Below, one piece after another: positions 1 to 8,560 of a stretch of DNA of 64,000 nt. The DNA comes from Stappia sp. 28M-7 (GTDB lineage Bacteria; Pseudomonadota; Alphaproteobacteria; Rhizobiales; Stappiaceae), in NCBI RefSeq assembly GCF_014252955.1, contig NZ_JACMIA010000001.1, positions 2,626,258-2,690,257 on the forward strand, given 5' to 3'. Positions within the stretch are counted from its first letter, which is position 1, and each line of letters opens with the position of its first letter. The position numbers and the translations under genes were made by a program. The notes beneath the pieces are model-generated. The model worked only from the letters and a program-made list of their open reading frames with translations. It searched no databases and had not been told where the DNA came from.

Positions 1-759
1 ACGGCCGGCATAGATGAACTTGCCGTCCTTGGCCCACTGGCCCATCGCCTCGATATGCGCGACCTGAACCGGTCCGTTGAAGGACAGCTCAGTGTCGACG
101 CCGCCGAAGCCGTTCTCCTTCGTCGCGAAGGGAACGTCGTGATAGGCGGACAGGGTCTCCAGATGCACCCAGCTCTGCCAGGCGGTGGTCAGCGGGCAGG
201 CCGCGCCGGACGCCTTCAGCTTGTCCAGCACCTCGCCCACCTTCTCCCAGGTGCTCAGGTCTGTGTTCGGATCGATGCCGGCCGCCTCGAGCGCATCGCG
301 GTTCACATAGAGAACCGGGGTCGAGGAGTTGTACGGCAGCGACAGCATCTGACCGTCGGTGGTGGTGTAGTAGCCGGCAACCGCGGCCAGGTAGGCGCTC
401 TGGTCGAACTCCTTGCCCGTCTCGGCCATCAGCTCGTAGACCGGCTTGATGGCGCCCTTGGCGCCCATCATCGTGGCGGTGCCGACCTCGAAGACCTGGA
501 GGATGTGCGGCTGCTCGCCGGCACGGAAGGCGGCGATGCCGGCATTCAGCGCCTCGGAGTAGTTGCCCTTGTGCGAAGCGACCACGACGTAGTCGCTCTG
601 CGAGGCATTGAACTTCTCGACCTGCTCGTTCAGCAGATCGCCGAGGCGACCGGTGAAGGCGTGCCACCACTGGATCTCGGTGGCGGCGAAGGACACGGTG
701 GTGCTGCCGGCAAGCATCGTTGCGGCGACCAGACCGGCCAGCGTCTTGCGATAAGCCAT
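1..759 (-). CDS. ugpB: sn-glycerol-3-phosphate-type ABC transporter substrate-binding protein, partial
   Basis: Periplasmic binding protein of an ABC sugar/glycerol-3-phosphate importer; it would deliver ligand to UgpAE-type permeases that lie outside the window. The ATG at 759-757 is preceded by a GGGAG ribosome site. The first 253 codons are open to the window edge, so the C-terminus is missing. Residues 1-25 form a Sec signal peptide ending SFA, and mature residues 28-35 read EIQWWHAF, typical of the UgpB family. Later segments (LPYNSSTPVLYVN, QSWVHLETL) fit the same family. The gene diverges from dnaB, and the gap holds candidate operators. A related cluster-1 solute-binding protein with another substrate cannot be excluded. 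Confidence 0.88.
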   Translation of the reverse strand, partial: MAYRKTLAGLVAATMLAGSTTVSFAATEIQWWHAFTGRLGDLLNEQVEKFNASQSDYVVVASHKGNYSEALNAGIAAFRAGEQPHILQVFEVGTATMMGAKGAIKPVYELMAETGKEFDQSAYLAAVAGYYTTTDGQMLSLPYNSSTPVLYVNRDALEAAGIDPNTDLSTWEKVGEVLDKLKASGAACPLTTAWQSWVHLETLSAYHDVPFATKENGFGGVDTELSFNGPVQVAHIEAMGQWAKDGKFIYAGR

Positions 760-840
760 AGTTTGCTCTCCCAAAGCTCGGGCACCCGGCCCGACATGCG
801 GTTCTGGGCAACGCGGCCTCCGGTATAGAAGACGCGTTGA

Positions 841-861
841 ACGAAAATGTCCGCATTTCGT
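841..861. promoter_or_regulatory. Candidate DeoR/GlpR-like operator upstream of ugpB
   Basis: Inverted repeat ACGAAA (841-846) and TTTCGT (856-861) separated by nine bases; the inner ATG/CAT also mirror each other. It lies about 80-100 bp upstream of the ugpB start. DeoR-family sugar repressors often bind TTTCG-containing dyads, so a role in ugp control is an inference only. Confidence 0.35.
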
Positions 862-867
862 ATTTGT

Positions 868-900
868 TTCATATGAACGCCAGATGTCGCTCACATGAAC
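868..900. promoter_or_regulatory. Phased repeats around a TTCATATGAA palindrome
   Basis: A perfect ten-base palindrome TTCATATGAA lies at 868-877. The half-element CATATGAAC (870-878) recurs as CACATGAAC (892-900) 22 bp later, about two helical turns. This spacing fits a regulator binding one DNA face. The regulator is unknown; ugpB is the closer gene. Confidence 0.3.
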
Positions 901-1185
901 ATTAAGCGACACTTCCATGACAGACGCAAGAGCCCGAAGACAAGCGGGAAATCGCTGATCCACACCGTTCCCCTAGGGCATGTGGGCAAGTTGGTCACTT
1001 TCGTGTCATGCGTGCCCCTTAGCCCCCTGGCAGACCTTTTGCCGGCGGAACGAAGATCGCCCTCCGCGTCAACCGGGCGCCCACGTTTTCCCCGCTCCTT
1101 TCACACGAAATGCACACCGCCCGGATTCCCCTTCCTCCCTCCCCCTGCCTCCGGTAGGAACAAGGGCACACGAGGGGAAGTGAGA

Positions 1186-2667
1186 ATGAAGGGTCCGGTT
1201 CCGGCGAACGACACAACCGCCGCGGCGATGCGCGTTGCCCCGCATAATGCGGAGGCCGAGCGTCAGCTGCTGGGCGCGATCATCGTCAACAACGAGACCT
1301 ATTACCGCGTCTCCGACTTTCTCGAGCCCGAGCACTTCTTCATCGCTCCCCACCGGGAGATCTACGAGAAGGCCGGCCAGCTGATCCGCGCCGGCAAGGT
1401 CGCCTCGCCGATCACGCTCAAGACCTTCTTCCCGCAGGATGCCCGCATCGCCGACATGTCGGCCGCGCAGTATATCCTCCGGCTCGCAGCGGACGCCGCC
1501 TCGGTCATCAACGCCGAGGACTATGGCCGCGCGATCTACGACCTCGCGATCCGCCGGACCCTGATCCGCATCGGCGAGGACATGGTCAACATCGCCTTCG
1601 ACGCGCCGATCGACATGCCGCCGACGGCGCAGATCGACGATGCCGAGCGCCGCCTGTTCGAACTGGCGGAAAAGGGCCGTACCGACACCGGATTCGTCTC
1701 CTTCGGCGACGCGCTGACCGCAACCATCGAAATGGCCGCCGCCGCCTATCAGCGCGAAGGCGCGCTGTCGGGCATCGCCAGCGGATTGCGCGATCTCGAC
1801 GGCCTGATGGGCGGCCTGCAGCCGTCGGATCTCATCGTGCTTGCCGGCCGTCCCGCCATGGGCAAGACCTCGCTCGCCACCAACATCGCCTACAATGTCG
1901 CCGAGGCCTACATGGCCGAGGAGCAGCCCGACGGCACGATGAAGACCGTCAACGGCGGCGTCGTCGGCTTCTTCTCGCTGGAAATGTCGGCCGAGCAGCT
2001 GGCAACGCGTATCATTTCCGAGCAGACGGAAATCTCGTCCTCGAAGATCCGCCGCGGCGACATTTCCGAGCACGACTTCGAAAAGCTCGCCGCTGCCGCC
2101 CAGACCATGCAGCTGGTTCCCCTGCATGTGGACCAGACCGGTGGCATCTCCATCGCCCAGCTGGTCGCCCGTGCCCGCCGGCTCAAGCGCCAGCGCGGCC
2201 TCGATCTGCTGATCGTCGACTACATCCAGCTGCTCACCGGCTCGCAGAAGAACAGCGGCAACCGCGTGCAGGAGATCACCGAGATCACCACCGGCCTCAA
2301 GGCGCTGGCCAAGGAGCTGAACGTCCCGATCATCGCGCTGTCCCAGCTGTCGCGTCAGGTGGAATCGCGCGACGACAAGCGCCCCATCCTCTCGGACCTT
2401 CGCGAATCCGGCTCGATCGAGCAGGACGCCGACGTGGTGATGTTCGTGTTCCGCGAGGAGTATTATCTCGGCAAGACCATGCCCGAGGAAGGCACCGAGG
2501 AGTACGTCAAGTGGGAGGAGAAGCTTGACAGGGTGCGCAACCGGGCCGAAGTGATCATCGCCAAGCAGCGTCACGGCCCGACCGGTACAGTGAACCTGCA
2601 CTTCCAGGGCGAGTTCACCCGATTCTCCGACCTCGCCGACCCGGACCGATTCCCCGAGCCGCAATGA
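1186..2667 (+). CDS. dnaB: Replicative DNA helicase DnaB
   Basis: Hexameric 5'-3' helicase that unwinds DNA at the replication fork and binds primase. 493 aa, the normal DnaB length. The N-terminal domain begins around APHNAEAERQLLGAI (residues 18-32). The RecA-like domain has a Walker A GRPAMGKT at about residues 221-228, a DYIQLL Walker B, and a C-terminal EQDADVVMFVFR segment. No intein is present. I chose ATG 1186 because GAGGGGA sits seven bases upstream and homology starts just after it; the upstream open frame is low-complexity. It heads a colinear alr-radA-cvpA-purF block. In many relatives rplI lies upstream; here ugpB does. Confidence 0.97.
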   Translation: MKGPVPANDTTAAAMRVAPHNAEAERQLLGAIIVNNETYYRVSDFLEPEHFFIAPHREIYEKAGQLIRAGKVASPITLKTFFPQDARIADMSAAQYILRLAADAASVINAEDYGRAIYDLAIRRTLIRIGEDMVNIAFDAPIDMPPTAQIDDAERRLFELAEKGRTDTGFVSFGDALTATIEMAAAAYQREGALSGIASGLRDLDGLMGGLQPSDLIVLAGRPAMGKTSLATNIAYNVAEAYMAEEQPDGTMKTVNGGVVGFFSLEMSAEQLATRIISEQTEISSSKIRRGDISEHDFEKLAAAAQTMQLVPLHVDQTGGISIAQLVARARRLKRQRGLDLLIVDYIQLLTGSQKNSGNRVQEITEITTGLKALAKELNVPIIALSQLSRQVESRDDKRPILSDLRESGSIEQDADVVMFVFREEYYLGKTMPEEGTEEYVKWEEKLDRVRNRAEVIIAKQRHGPTGTVNLHFQGEFTRFSDLADPDRFPEPQ

Positions 2668-2692
2668 CGCGGCCAGAGCCTGGACCAGGGAT

Positions 2693-3847
2693 GTGATCGA
2701 TAACCACTCCGGCGCCAGCGCCACGCCTCTCATCGACAACGGCCGCATCACCGTAGACCTTGCCGCTCTTGCAGCGAACTGGCAGCGGCTCGCCGGCCTG
2801 ATGGCGGAGGGCGCCGCATGCGGTGCGGCGGTGAAGGCCGACTGCTACGGGCTGGGCGATGCGCCGTGCCTGCAGGCGCTCTGGGCCGCCGGCTGTCGGA
2901 CCTATTTCGTTGCAACGCCGCAGGAAGGCGCGGCCGTGCGTCGCCACCTGCCGGATGCTACGGTCTACATTCTCAACGGGCTCTATCCGGGTGCAGCCGG
3001 CTTTTACGCCGCCAACGGACTGCGCCCCTGCCTCGGCTCGCCGGACGAGATTGCCGACTGGCGCAATGCCGGCGCGCCGCTGCCCGCAGCGCTTCATGTC
3101 GACACCGGCATCAGCCGCCTCGGTCTGACGGCGGAGGAAGCCTCGGCGCTGGCCGCGAGCCTGGCCGATGGATCGCCGCTCGAGCTATCGCTGATCATGT
3201 CGCATCTGGCCTGCGCCGACGCGCCGGGCGACCGGATGAATCAGGCCCAGCTGGCGCGCTTCCGGGCGCTTGCGGACCTGTTCCCCGGCGTGCCGCGCTC
3301 GCTCGCCAACTCCGCCGGCATCTTCCTCGGTCCGGACTTCCATTTCGAGCTCGCGCGGCCGGGCATTGCCCTTTATGGCGGCCAGGCCTCGGCGATGGAG
3401 GAGAGCCGGCTCGATCCCGTCGTCACACTCGAGGTGCGGATCCTCCAGGTCCACACGCTGCCCAAGGGCGCGCCCATCGGCTACGGCGCGACCTTCACCG
3501 CACCGCGCGACATGCGCGTTGCCATGGTCGCGGCCGGCTATGCCGACGGGTTCCTGCGCGCGGCCGGCTCCACAGACAGCAAAGCAGGTGCGGAAGCCTG
3601 GCTCGCCGGCCATCGCCTGCCGGCCCTCGGTCGCGTTTCTATGGACATGAGCGCCTTCGATATCAGCGACGTGCCGGAAGACATTGCCGTGCGGGGCGCC
3701 TTCGTGGAGCTGTTCGGCCGCAACGTCTCCGTCGACGAGACTGCCAGCCGTGCCGGTACCATCGGCTACGAACTGCTGACGTCTCTCGGCCACCGCTTCG
3801 CCCACCGTTATGTCGGCGCGCCCTCGGATGGCGGGGAGCGGCCCTGA
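2693..3847 (+). CDS. alr: Alanine racemase
   Basis: PLP-dependent interconversion of L- and D-alanine, supplying D-Ala for peptidoglycan. 384 aa. The PLP lysine is K48 in AAVKADCYG. The barrel continues through HVDTGISRLGL, and the C-terminal domain carries IGYGATF with the second catalytic tyrosine, then SMDMSAFD. The start is GTG 2693, since the overlapping ATG at 2691 runs straight into a stop. It begins 25 bp after dnaB and its TGA overlaps the radA ATG by one base, so it is probably translated in one operon with radA. Confidence 0.95.
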   Translation: MIDNHSGASATPLIDNGRITVDLAALAANWQRLAGLMAEGAACGAAVKADCYGLGDAPCLQALWAAGCRTYFVATPQEGAAVRRHLPDATVYILNGLYPGAAGFYAANGLRPCLGSPDEIADWRNAGAPLPAALHVDTGISRLGLTAEEASALAASLADGSPLELSLIMSHLACADAPGDRMNQAQLARFRALADLFPGVPRSLANSAGIFLGPDFHFELARPGIALYGGQASAMEESRLDPVVTLEVRILQVHTLPKGAPIGYGATFTAPRDMRVAMVAAGYADGFLRAAGSTDSKAGAEAWLAGHRLPALGRVSMDMSAFDISDVPEDIAVRGAFVELFGRNVSVDETASRAGTIGYELLTSLGHRFAHRYVGAPSDGGERP

Positions 3848-5244
3848 TGGCCAAGCGCGGCACAAACTACGTCTGCCAGTCCTGCGGCGCGGTCGCGTCC
3901 AAATGGGCCGGCCGCTGCGACAGCTGCGGCGAGTGGAACACCCTGGTCGAGGAACGCAGCGGCGGCGGGGTCGGCGGCTCGCCCACGGCCGCCGGACGCA
4001 AGCGAGGACGCGTGGTGCCCCTGGTCGGCCTTGCAGGCGAAAGCGACACGCCTCCACGCATCGAGACACGGGTTGGCGAGCTCGACCGCGTCACCGGCGG
4101 CGGATTCGTGCGCGGCTCGGCCCTGCTCGTCGGCGGCGATCCGGGCATCGGCAAGTCGACGCTGCTGATTCAGGCCGCCGCCCGCATCGCCAGGCTCGGC
4201 CACCGCGCGATCTATATTTCCGGCGAGGAAGCGATCGATCAGGTGCGCCTGCGCGCCATGCGCCTAGGCCTGTCCGACGCCCCCGTCGGCCTTGCGGCGG
4301 AGACCAGCGTCGAGGACATCCTCGCCACCCTGACGGACGGCCCGCCGCCGGCCCTCGTCATCATCGATTCGATCCAGACCCTGTGGTCGGAGATGGTCGA
4401 GTCCACGCCCGGCACCGTCACCCAGGTCCGCGCTTCCGCGCAGGCCCTGGTGCGCTACGCCAAGTCGAGCGGCGCCACGGTGATTCTCGTCGGCCATGTC
4501 ACCAAGGACGGCCAGATCGCCGGCCCGCGCGTGGTGGAGCACATGGTCGATGCCGTCCTCTATTTCGAGGGCGACGGCGCACACCAGTATCGCATCCTGC
4601 GGTCGGTCAAGAACCGCTTCGGCGCGACGGACGAGATCGGCGTCTTCGAGATGACCGACAAGGGGCTGGCCGAAGTGGCCAATCCGTCTGCGCTTTTCCT
4701 CGGCGAGCGCTCGGGCCGCACGCCGGGATCGGCCGTCTTCGCAGGGCTGGAGGGCACGCGCCCGCTGCTGATCGAGATCCAGGCGCTGGTCGCCCCCTCG
4801 CCTCTCGGCACCCCGCGCAGGGCGGTCATCGGCTGGGACAGCGCCCGCCTTTCGATGATCCTTGCGGTGCTGGAGGCGCGCTGCGGCGTGCGCTTTGCGC
4901 AGAACGATGTCTACCTCAATGTTGCCGGCGGATTGAGGGTCAACGAAACGGCCGCTGACCTTGCCGTTGCCGCTGCGCTCGTCTCGTCTCTCAGCGGGGT
5001 TGCCCTTCCCGCCGATTGCGTCTATTTCGGCGAGGTCAGCCTCTCGGGGGCGGTCCGAGCGGTCTCTCAGGCCCAAAGCCGTCTCAAGGAAGCCCGCAAG
5101 CTCGGTTTCACCTCGGCCTTCGTGCCGGAATCGAACGCCGGAGACGGCGCGAACGACGGTGGGCAGGTGACGGGGCTGAGCGAGCTGACGGATCTGGTCG
5201 CCCAGGTGGCGGCAAGCTCCGCAGGCGCATCCGAGCGGGACTAG
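3847..5244 (+). CDS. radA: DNA repair protein RadA
   Basis: RecA-like branch-migration ATPase used in recombinational repair. 465 aa. Domains in order: a C4 zinc finger (C10, C13, C24, C27), a Walker A GDPGIGKST at about 97-105, the RadA-specific KNRFG motif at about 255-259, and a Lon-like C-terminal domain with GEVSLSGAVR. The ATG overlaps the alr stop (TGATG), indicating coupling. The open frame extends far upstream within alr but the zinc finger fixes this start. Confidence 0.96.
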   Translation: MAKRGTNYVCQSCGAVASKWAGRCDSCGEWNTLVEERSGGGVGGSPTAAGRKRGRVVPLVGLAGESDTPPRIETRVGELDRVTGGGFVRGSALLVGGDPGIGKSTLLIQAAARIARLGHRAIYISGEEAIDQVRLRAMRLGLSDAPVGLAAETSVEDILATLTDGPPPALVIIDSIQTLWSEMVESTPGTVTQVRASAQALVRYAKSSGATVILVGHVTKDGQIAGPRVVEHMVDAVLYFEGDGAHQYRILRSVKNRFGATDEIGVFEMTDKGLAEVANPSALFLGERSGRTPGSAVFAGLEGTRPLLIEIQALVAPSPLGTPRRAVIGWDSARLSMILAVLEARCGVRFAQNDVYLNVAGGLRVNETAADLAVAAALVSSLSGVALPADCVYFGEVSLSGAVRAVSQAQSRLKEARKLGFTSAFVPESNAGDGANDGGQVTGLSELTDLVAQVAASSAGASERD

Positions 5245-5381
5245 GGGCCCGGACGGATCTGGCGGCCGGCAGCGTCCGATCGCTGCACGCGCCGGGCAAG
5301 GCAATGAACACCGCGCCCGACCCACGCGGAGAACTGGGTCGACAGGGCGTCTTGCGACGCGATCAGGGACCAGGCCGAGCG

Positions 5382-6023
5382 ATGCCGATCACGCTTCTCG
5401 ACGGAATCCTTCTCGTCATCATGCTCCTGTCGGCCGTTCTGGCCATGATCCGCGGCTTCGTCCGCGAAGTCCTGTCCATCGCCTCCTGGATCGCGGCTGC
5501 CGTTGCCGCCTTCTACCTGCATGGCCATGTCGTTCCCTTCGTGCGCCAGTACATCAACAACGACAACGTTGCCCTAGGCGTTGCCGCGGCCGCCGTCTTC
5601 CTGGTTACGCTGATCATCGTCAGCTACATCACGATGCGCATTTCCGACTTCGTGCTCGACAGCCGCATCGGCGCGCTCGACCGCACGCTCGGCTTCGTTT
5701 TCGGCGCCCTGCGCGGCCTTCTTCTGGTCGTCGTCGCGATGATGTTCTTCAACTGGTTCGTGCCGCAGGACCAGCCCGCCTGGATCGCCACGGCCAAGTC
5801 CAAGCCCGTGATCGACTCGATCGGCAACCGGCTGGTCAACGCCCTTCCGGAGAGCCCGGAAAACACAATTCTCAACCGCATCCGCAATCGCTCCGACAGC
5901 GCCCCTGCCGGCACGACGGAAACGCCCGCCACACCGGCACCGGCCGGCGAGGAGCAGGGCTATACCGACAGCGAGCGTCGCGGGATCGAGCAGTTGACGA
6001 CCTCGGGGTCGTCCACCAACTAA
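5382..6023 (+). CDS. cvpA: CvpA family inner-membrane protein
   Basis: 213 aa, with about four hydrophobic membrane segments in residues 1-120 (LLVIMLLSAVLAMIRGFVREVL opening part) and a hydrophilic Pro/Ala-rich C-terminal tail that is probably cytoplasmic or periplasmic and disordered. CvpA proteins are conserved beside purF, and in enterobacteria are linked to colicin V export, biofilm formation and envelope stress; the exact biochemical role is unknown. I chose the ATG at 5382 because the membrane domain begins there. It lies 137 bp after radA and 144 bp before purF. Confidence 0.9.
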   Translation: MPITLLDGILLVIMLLSAVLAMIRGFVREVLSIASWIAAAVAAFYLHGHVVPFVRQYINNDNVALGVAAAAVFLVTLIIVSYITMRISDFVLDSRIGALDRTLGFVFGALRGLLLVVVAMMFFNWFVPQDQPAWIATAKSKPVIDSIGNRLVNALPESPENTILNRIRNRSDSAPAGTTETPATPAPAGEEQGYTDSERRGIEQLTTSGSSTN

Positions 6024-6167
6024 GGCACGTCCGCTAAACGGACCGCATCATGTGACTGAATTCCCCTGTGCCACGGACGGACCGCCCTGCGGTGCCGTCC
6101 CTGGTGCGTTTTGAAGGCCCGTCCGGCGGACGCCTCCGCCGCCTGCGGGCAACCAGGAGCCAAGGCC

Positions 6168-7697
6168 ATGGCCTACGCCGATAATCACACCGCCCCCCAT
6201 CACGCAGACAGCCACGGTTCCGACCGCGACGCAGCCGCCAGGGACTTCTGGCGCGAGGAAATCGAAGGCGACCGCCTCCATGAGGAATGCGGCGTGTTCG
6301 GCGTTCTCGGCCATGACGACGCCGCTGCAATCACCGCGCTCGGCCTTCACGCCCTGCAGCACCGCGGCCAGGAAGCCGCCGGCATCGTCACATTCGACGG
6401 CAACCAGTTCCGCTCCGAGCGGCATCTCGGCCTCGTCGGCGACCACTTTTCCGACGCCGAGACGATCCGCCGGCTGAGCGGTCCCTACGCCATCGGCCAC
6501 GTGCGCTACTCGACCTCCGGCGAGACGATCCTGCGCAACGTCCAGCCGCTCTTTGCCGAGCTCGACGGCGGCGGCATCGCCGTGTGTCACAACGGCCACT
6601 TCACCAACGCGATGACCCTGCGCCGCAAGCTCATCAAGGAAGGCGCCATCTGCCAGTCCACTTCGGATTCGGAGGTGGTGCTCCAGCTGGTGGCGCGCTC
6701 GCGCAAAGACAAGATTGTCGACCGCTTCATCGACGCCATTACCCAGATGGAGGGCGCCTATTCGCTGGTCGCCCTGACCCGCAAGAAGCTGATCGGCGCG
6801 CGCGACCCCTATGGCATCCGCCCGCTCGTCCTCGGCGACCTCAACGGCGCCCCGATCTTCGCCTCCGAGACCTGCGCGCTCGACATCATCGGCGCCAAGT
6901 TCATCCGCGAAGTGGAGAACGGCGAAGTGGTGGTCTGCACCCCCGGCGGTATCGAAAGCTTCTTCCCCTTCGGTCGTCGCCCTGCCCGCCCCTGCATCTT
7001 CGAGTACATCTACTTCTCCCGCCCGGATTCGATCCTCGGCGGGCGCAGCGTCTACGACGTGCGCAAGGAGTTCGGCCGCCAGCTCGCGCTGGAAACGCCG
7101 GTCGAGGCGGATGTCATCGTTCCGGTACCCGATTCCGGCGTTCCGGCGGCACTCGGCTTTGCCCATGCGTCCGGCATCCCCTTCGAGCTCGGCATCATCC
7201 GGAACCACTATGTGGGCCGCACTTTCATCGAGCCGACCCAGCAGATCCGCACCCTCGGCGTGAAGCTGAAGCACTCCGCCAACCGTGCCCAGATCGAGGG
7301 CAAGCGCGTGGTGCTGGTCGACGACAGCCTGGTGCGCGGAACCACGTCGCTGAAGATCGTACAGATGATCCGCGATGCCGGCGCCCGCGAGGTGCACTTC
7401 CGCCTCGCCTCCCCGCCGATCCGCTTCTCCGACTATTACGGCATCGACACGCCGGTTCGCGAGAAGCTGCTGGCGGCCAAGTACAGCCTCGATGAGATGC
7501 GCAACTATATCGGCGCGGACAGCCTCGCCTTCCTTTCGGTCGACGGCATCTACAAGGCCATCGGCTACGAGGGGCGCAACAACGAGGCGCCGCAGTTCAC
7601 CGACCATTGCTTCACCGGCGATTATCCGACGCCGCTCACCGACATGGCTGAGGACGGAGATGTCACGCACCTGCCGCGCCTCGTCGAAGTAGGATAA
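6168..7697 (+). CDS. purF: Amidophosphoribosyltransferase
   Basis: First committed step of purine synthesis: PRPP plus glutamine gives 5-phosphoribosylamine. 509 aa. The ATG at 6168 has AGGAG eight bases upstream. The N-terminal nucleophile cysteine is C41 in EECGVFG, so a roughly 40-residue propeptide must be cleaved. The PRPP-binding loop VVLVDDSLVRGTTS lies at about 381-394. Only 10 bp separate it from the downstream SDR. An upstream in-frame start at 6111 exists but lacks a ribosome site. Confidence 0.97.
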   Translation: MAYADNHTAPHHADSHGSDRDAAARDFWREEIEGDRLHEECGVFGVLGHDDAAAITALGLHALQHRGQEAAGIVTFDGNQFRSERHLGLVGDHFSDAETIRRLSGPYAIGHVRYSTSGETILRNVQPLFAELDGGGIAVCHNGHFTNAMTLRRKLIKEGAICQSTSDSEVVLQLVARSRKDKIVDRFIDAITQMEGAYSLVALTRKKLIGARDPYGIRPLVLGDLNGAPIFASETCALDIIGAKFIREVENGEVVVCTPGGIESFFPFGRRPARPCIFEYIYFSRPDSILGGRSVYDVRKEFGRQLALETPVEADVIVPVPDSGVPAALGFAHASGIPFELGIIRNHYVGRTFIEPTQQIRTLGVKLKHSANRAQIEGKRVVLVDDSLVRGTTSLKIVQMIRDAGAREVHFRLASPPIRFSDYYGIDTPVREKLLAAKYSLDEMRNYIGADSLAFLSVDGIYKAIGYEGRNNEAPQFTDHCFTGDYPTPLTDMAEDGDVTHLPRLVEVG

Positions 7698-7707
7698 CGG
7701 ACAGAAC

Positions 7708-8451
7708 ATGACCAAACGCTTCGAGGGACGGATTGCCGTCGTTACCGGCGCCTCCCGTGGCATCGGCTATTTCACCGCCAAGGCACTGGCCGCCGAGGGA
7801 GCGCACGTGATTGCGCTCGCCCGCACGGTCGGCGGCCTGGAGGAGCTCGACGACGAAATCCGTTCGGAAGGTGGCCAGGCAACGCTCGTTCCCGCCGACC
7901 TGACGGACTACGACGCCCTCGACCGTCTCGGCGCGGCCATCTTCGAACGGTGGGGCAAGCTCGACGTCCTGATCGGCAATGCCGGCATTCTGGGCGGCCT
8001 GTCGCCGCTGGGGCATGTCTCCCCGCGCATCTGGGACAAGGTGATGGCGATCAACGTCACCGCCAACTGGCGCCTGATCCGCTCGCTCGATCCGCTGCTA
8101 CGCCAGTCGGATGCCGGCCGCGTTCTGTTCCTGTCCTCCGGTGCCGCCCACAAGTGCAAGGCCTTCTGGGGCCCGTACTCCGTGTCGAAGGCCGCCCTGG
8201 AGGCCCTGGTGCGCACCTATGTCGCCGAGACGGCGCAAACGCCGATCACCGGCATGCTGGTCAATCCCGGCGCAACGCGCACCGCGATGCGGGCCGAGGC
8301 GATGCCGGGCGAGGACCCGCAGACCCTGCCGCATCCGTCCGAGGTGGCAGCGTCCCTGCTCGACTTCGTGGCGCCGGCCAACACGGCCAACGGCAAGCTT
8401 TTCGACTTCCCGTCGAAGGAGCTGCGCGACTTCGTACAGGTGTCGTCGTAA
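7708..8451 (+). CDS. SDR family NAD(P)-dependent oxidoreductase
   Basis: Classical short-chain dehydrogenase, 247 aa. The cofactor glycine motif TGASRGIG is at 13-20, the NAG motif follows, and the catalytic Ser and Y157xxxK161 (YSVSK) are intact. The substrate is not evident. The motif ARTVGG after beta-2 (Arg) suggests NADP preference, which is an inference. It starts 10 bp after purF and ends before a strong terminator, so it closes the dnaB-purF block. This SDR beside purF recurs in alphaproteobacteria, but I know of no proven link to purine synthesis. Confidence 0.92.
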   Translation: MTKRFEGRIAVVTGASRGIGYFTAKALAAEGAHVIALARTVGGLEELDDEIRSEGGQATLVPADLTDYDALDRLGAAIFERWGKLDVLIGNAGILGGLSPLGHVSPRIWDKVMAINVTANWRLIRSLDPLLRQSDAGRVLFLSSGAAHKCKAFWGPYSVSKAALEALVRTYVAETAQTPITGMLVNPGATRTAMRAEAMPGEDPQTLPHPSEVAASLLDFVAPANTANGKLFDFPSKELRDFVQVSS

Positions 8452-8484
8452 CGCCGTCACAGGTCTCCCGGACGGCTAGAAACG

Positions 8485-8519
8485 AAAAAAGCCCTGCGTC
8501 CACGACGCAGGGCTTTTTT
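8485..8519. terminator. Bidirectional rho-independent terminator
   Basis: Nine-base perfect stem GCCCTGCGT (8491-8499) with ACGCAGGGC (8505-8513), flanked by six A on the left and six T on the right. It can stop both the purF-SDR transcript and the converging psd-pssA transcript. Confidence 0.92.
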
Positions 8520-8560
8520 CTTGAACCTATACGTTCTGCCAGGAAGCCGGAGGCCGCGGA

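Larger units (their letters stand above)
760..1185. promoter_or_regulatory. Divergent ugpB/dnaB intergenic region
   Basis: 426 bases without a supported gene between ugpB (minus) and dnaB (plus). The part nearest ugpB carries two candidate operators, listed separately. The part nearest dnaB (about 1000-1170) is pyrimidine-rich and ends in a GAGGGGA ribosome site before the dnaB ATG. The dnaB frame stays open upstream to 895, but that stretch lacks the composition and start signal of a real N-terminus. Confidence 0.6.

Noticed and set aside
6048-7763. 571-aa minus-strand open frame
   Set aside because: Antisense to purF, which has complete family motifs.
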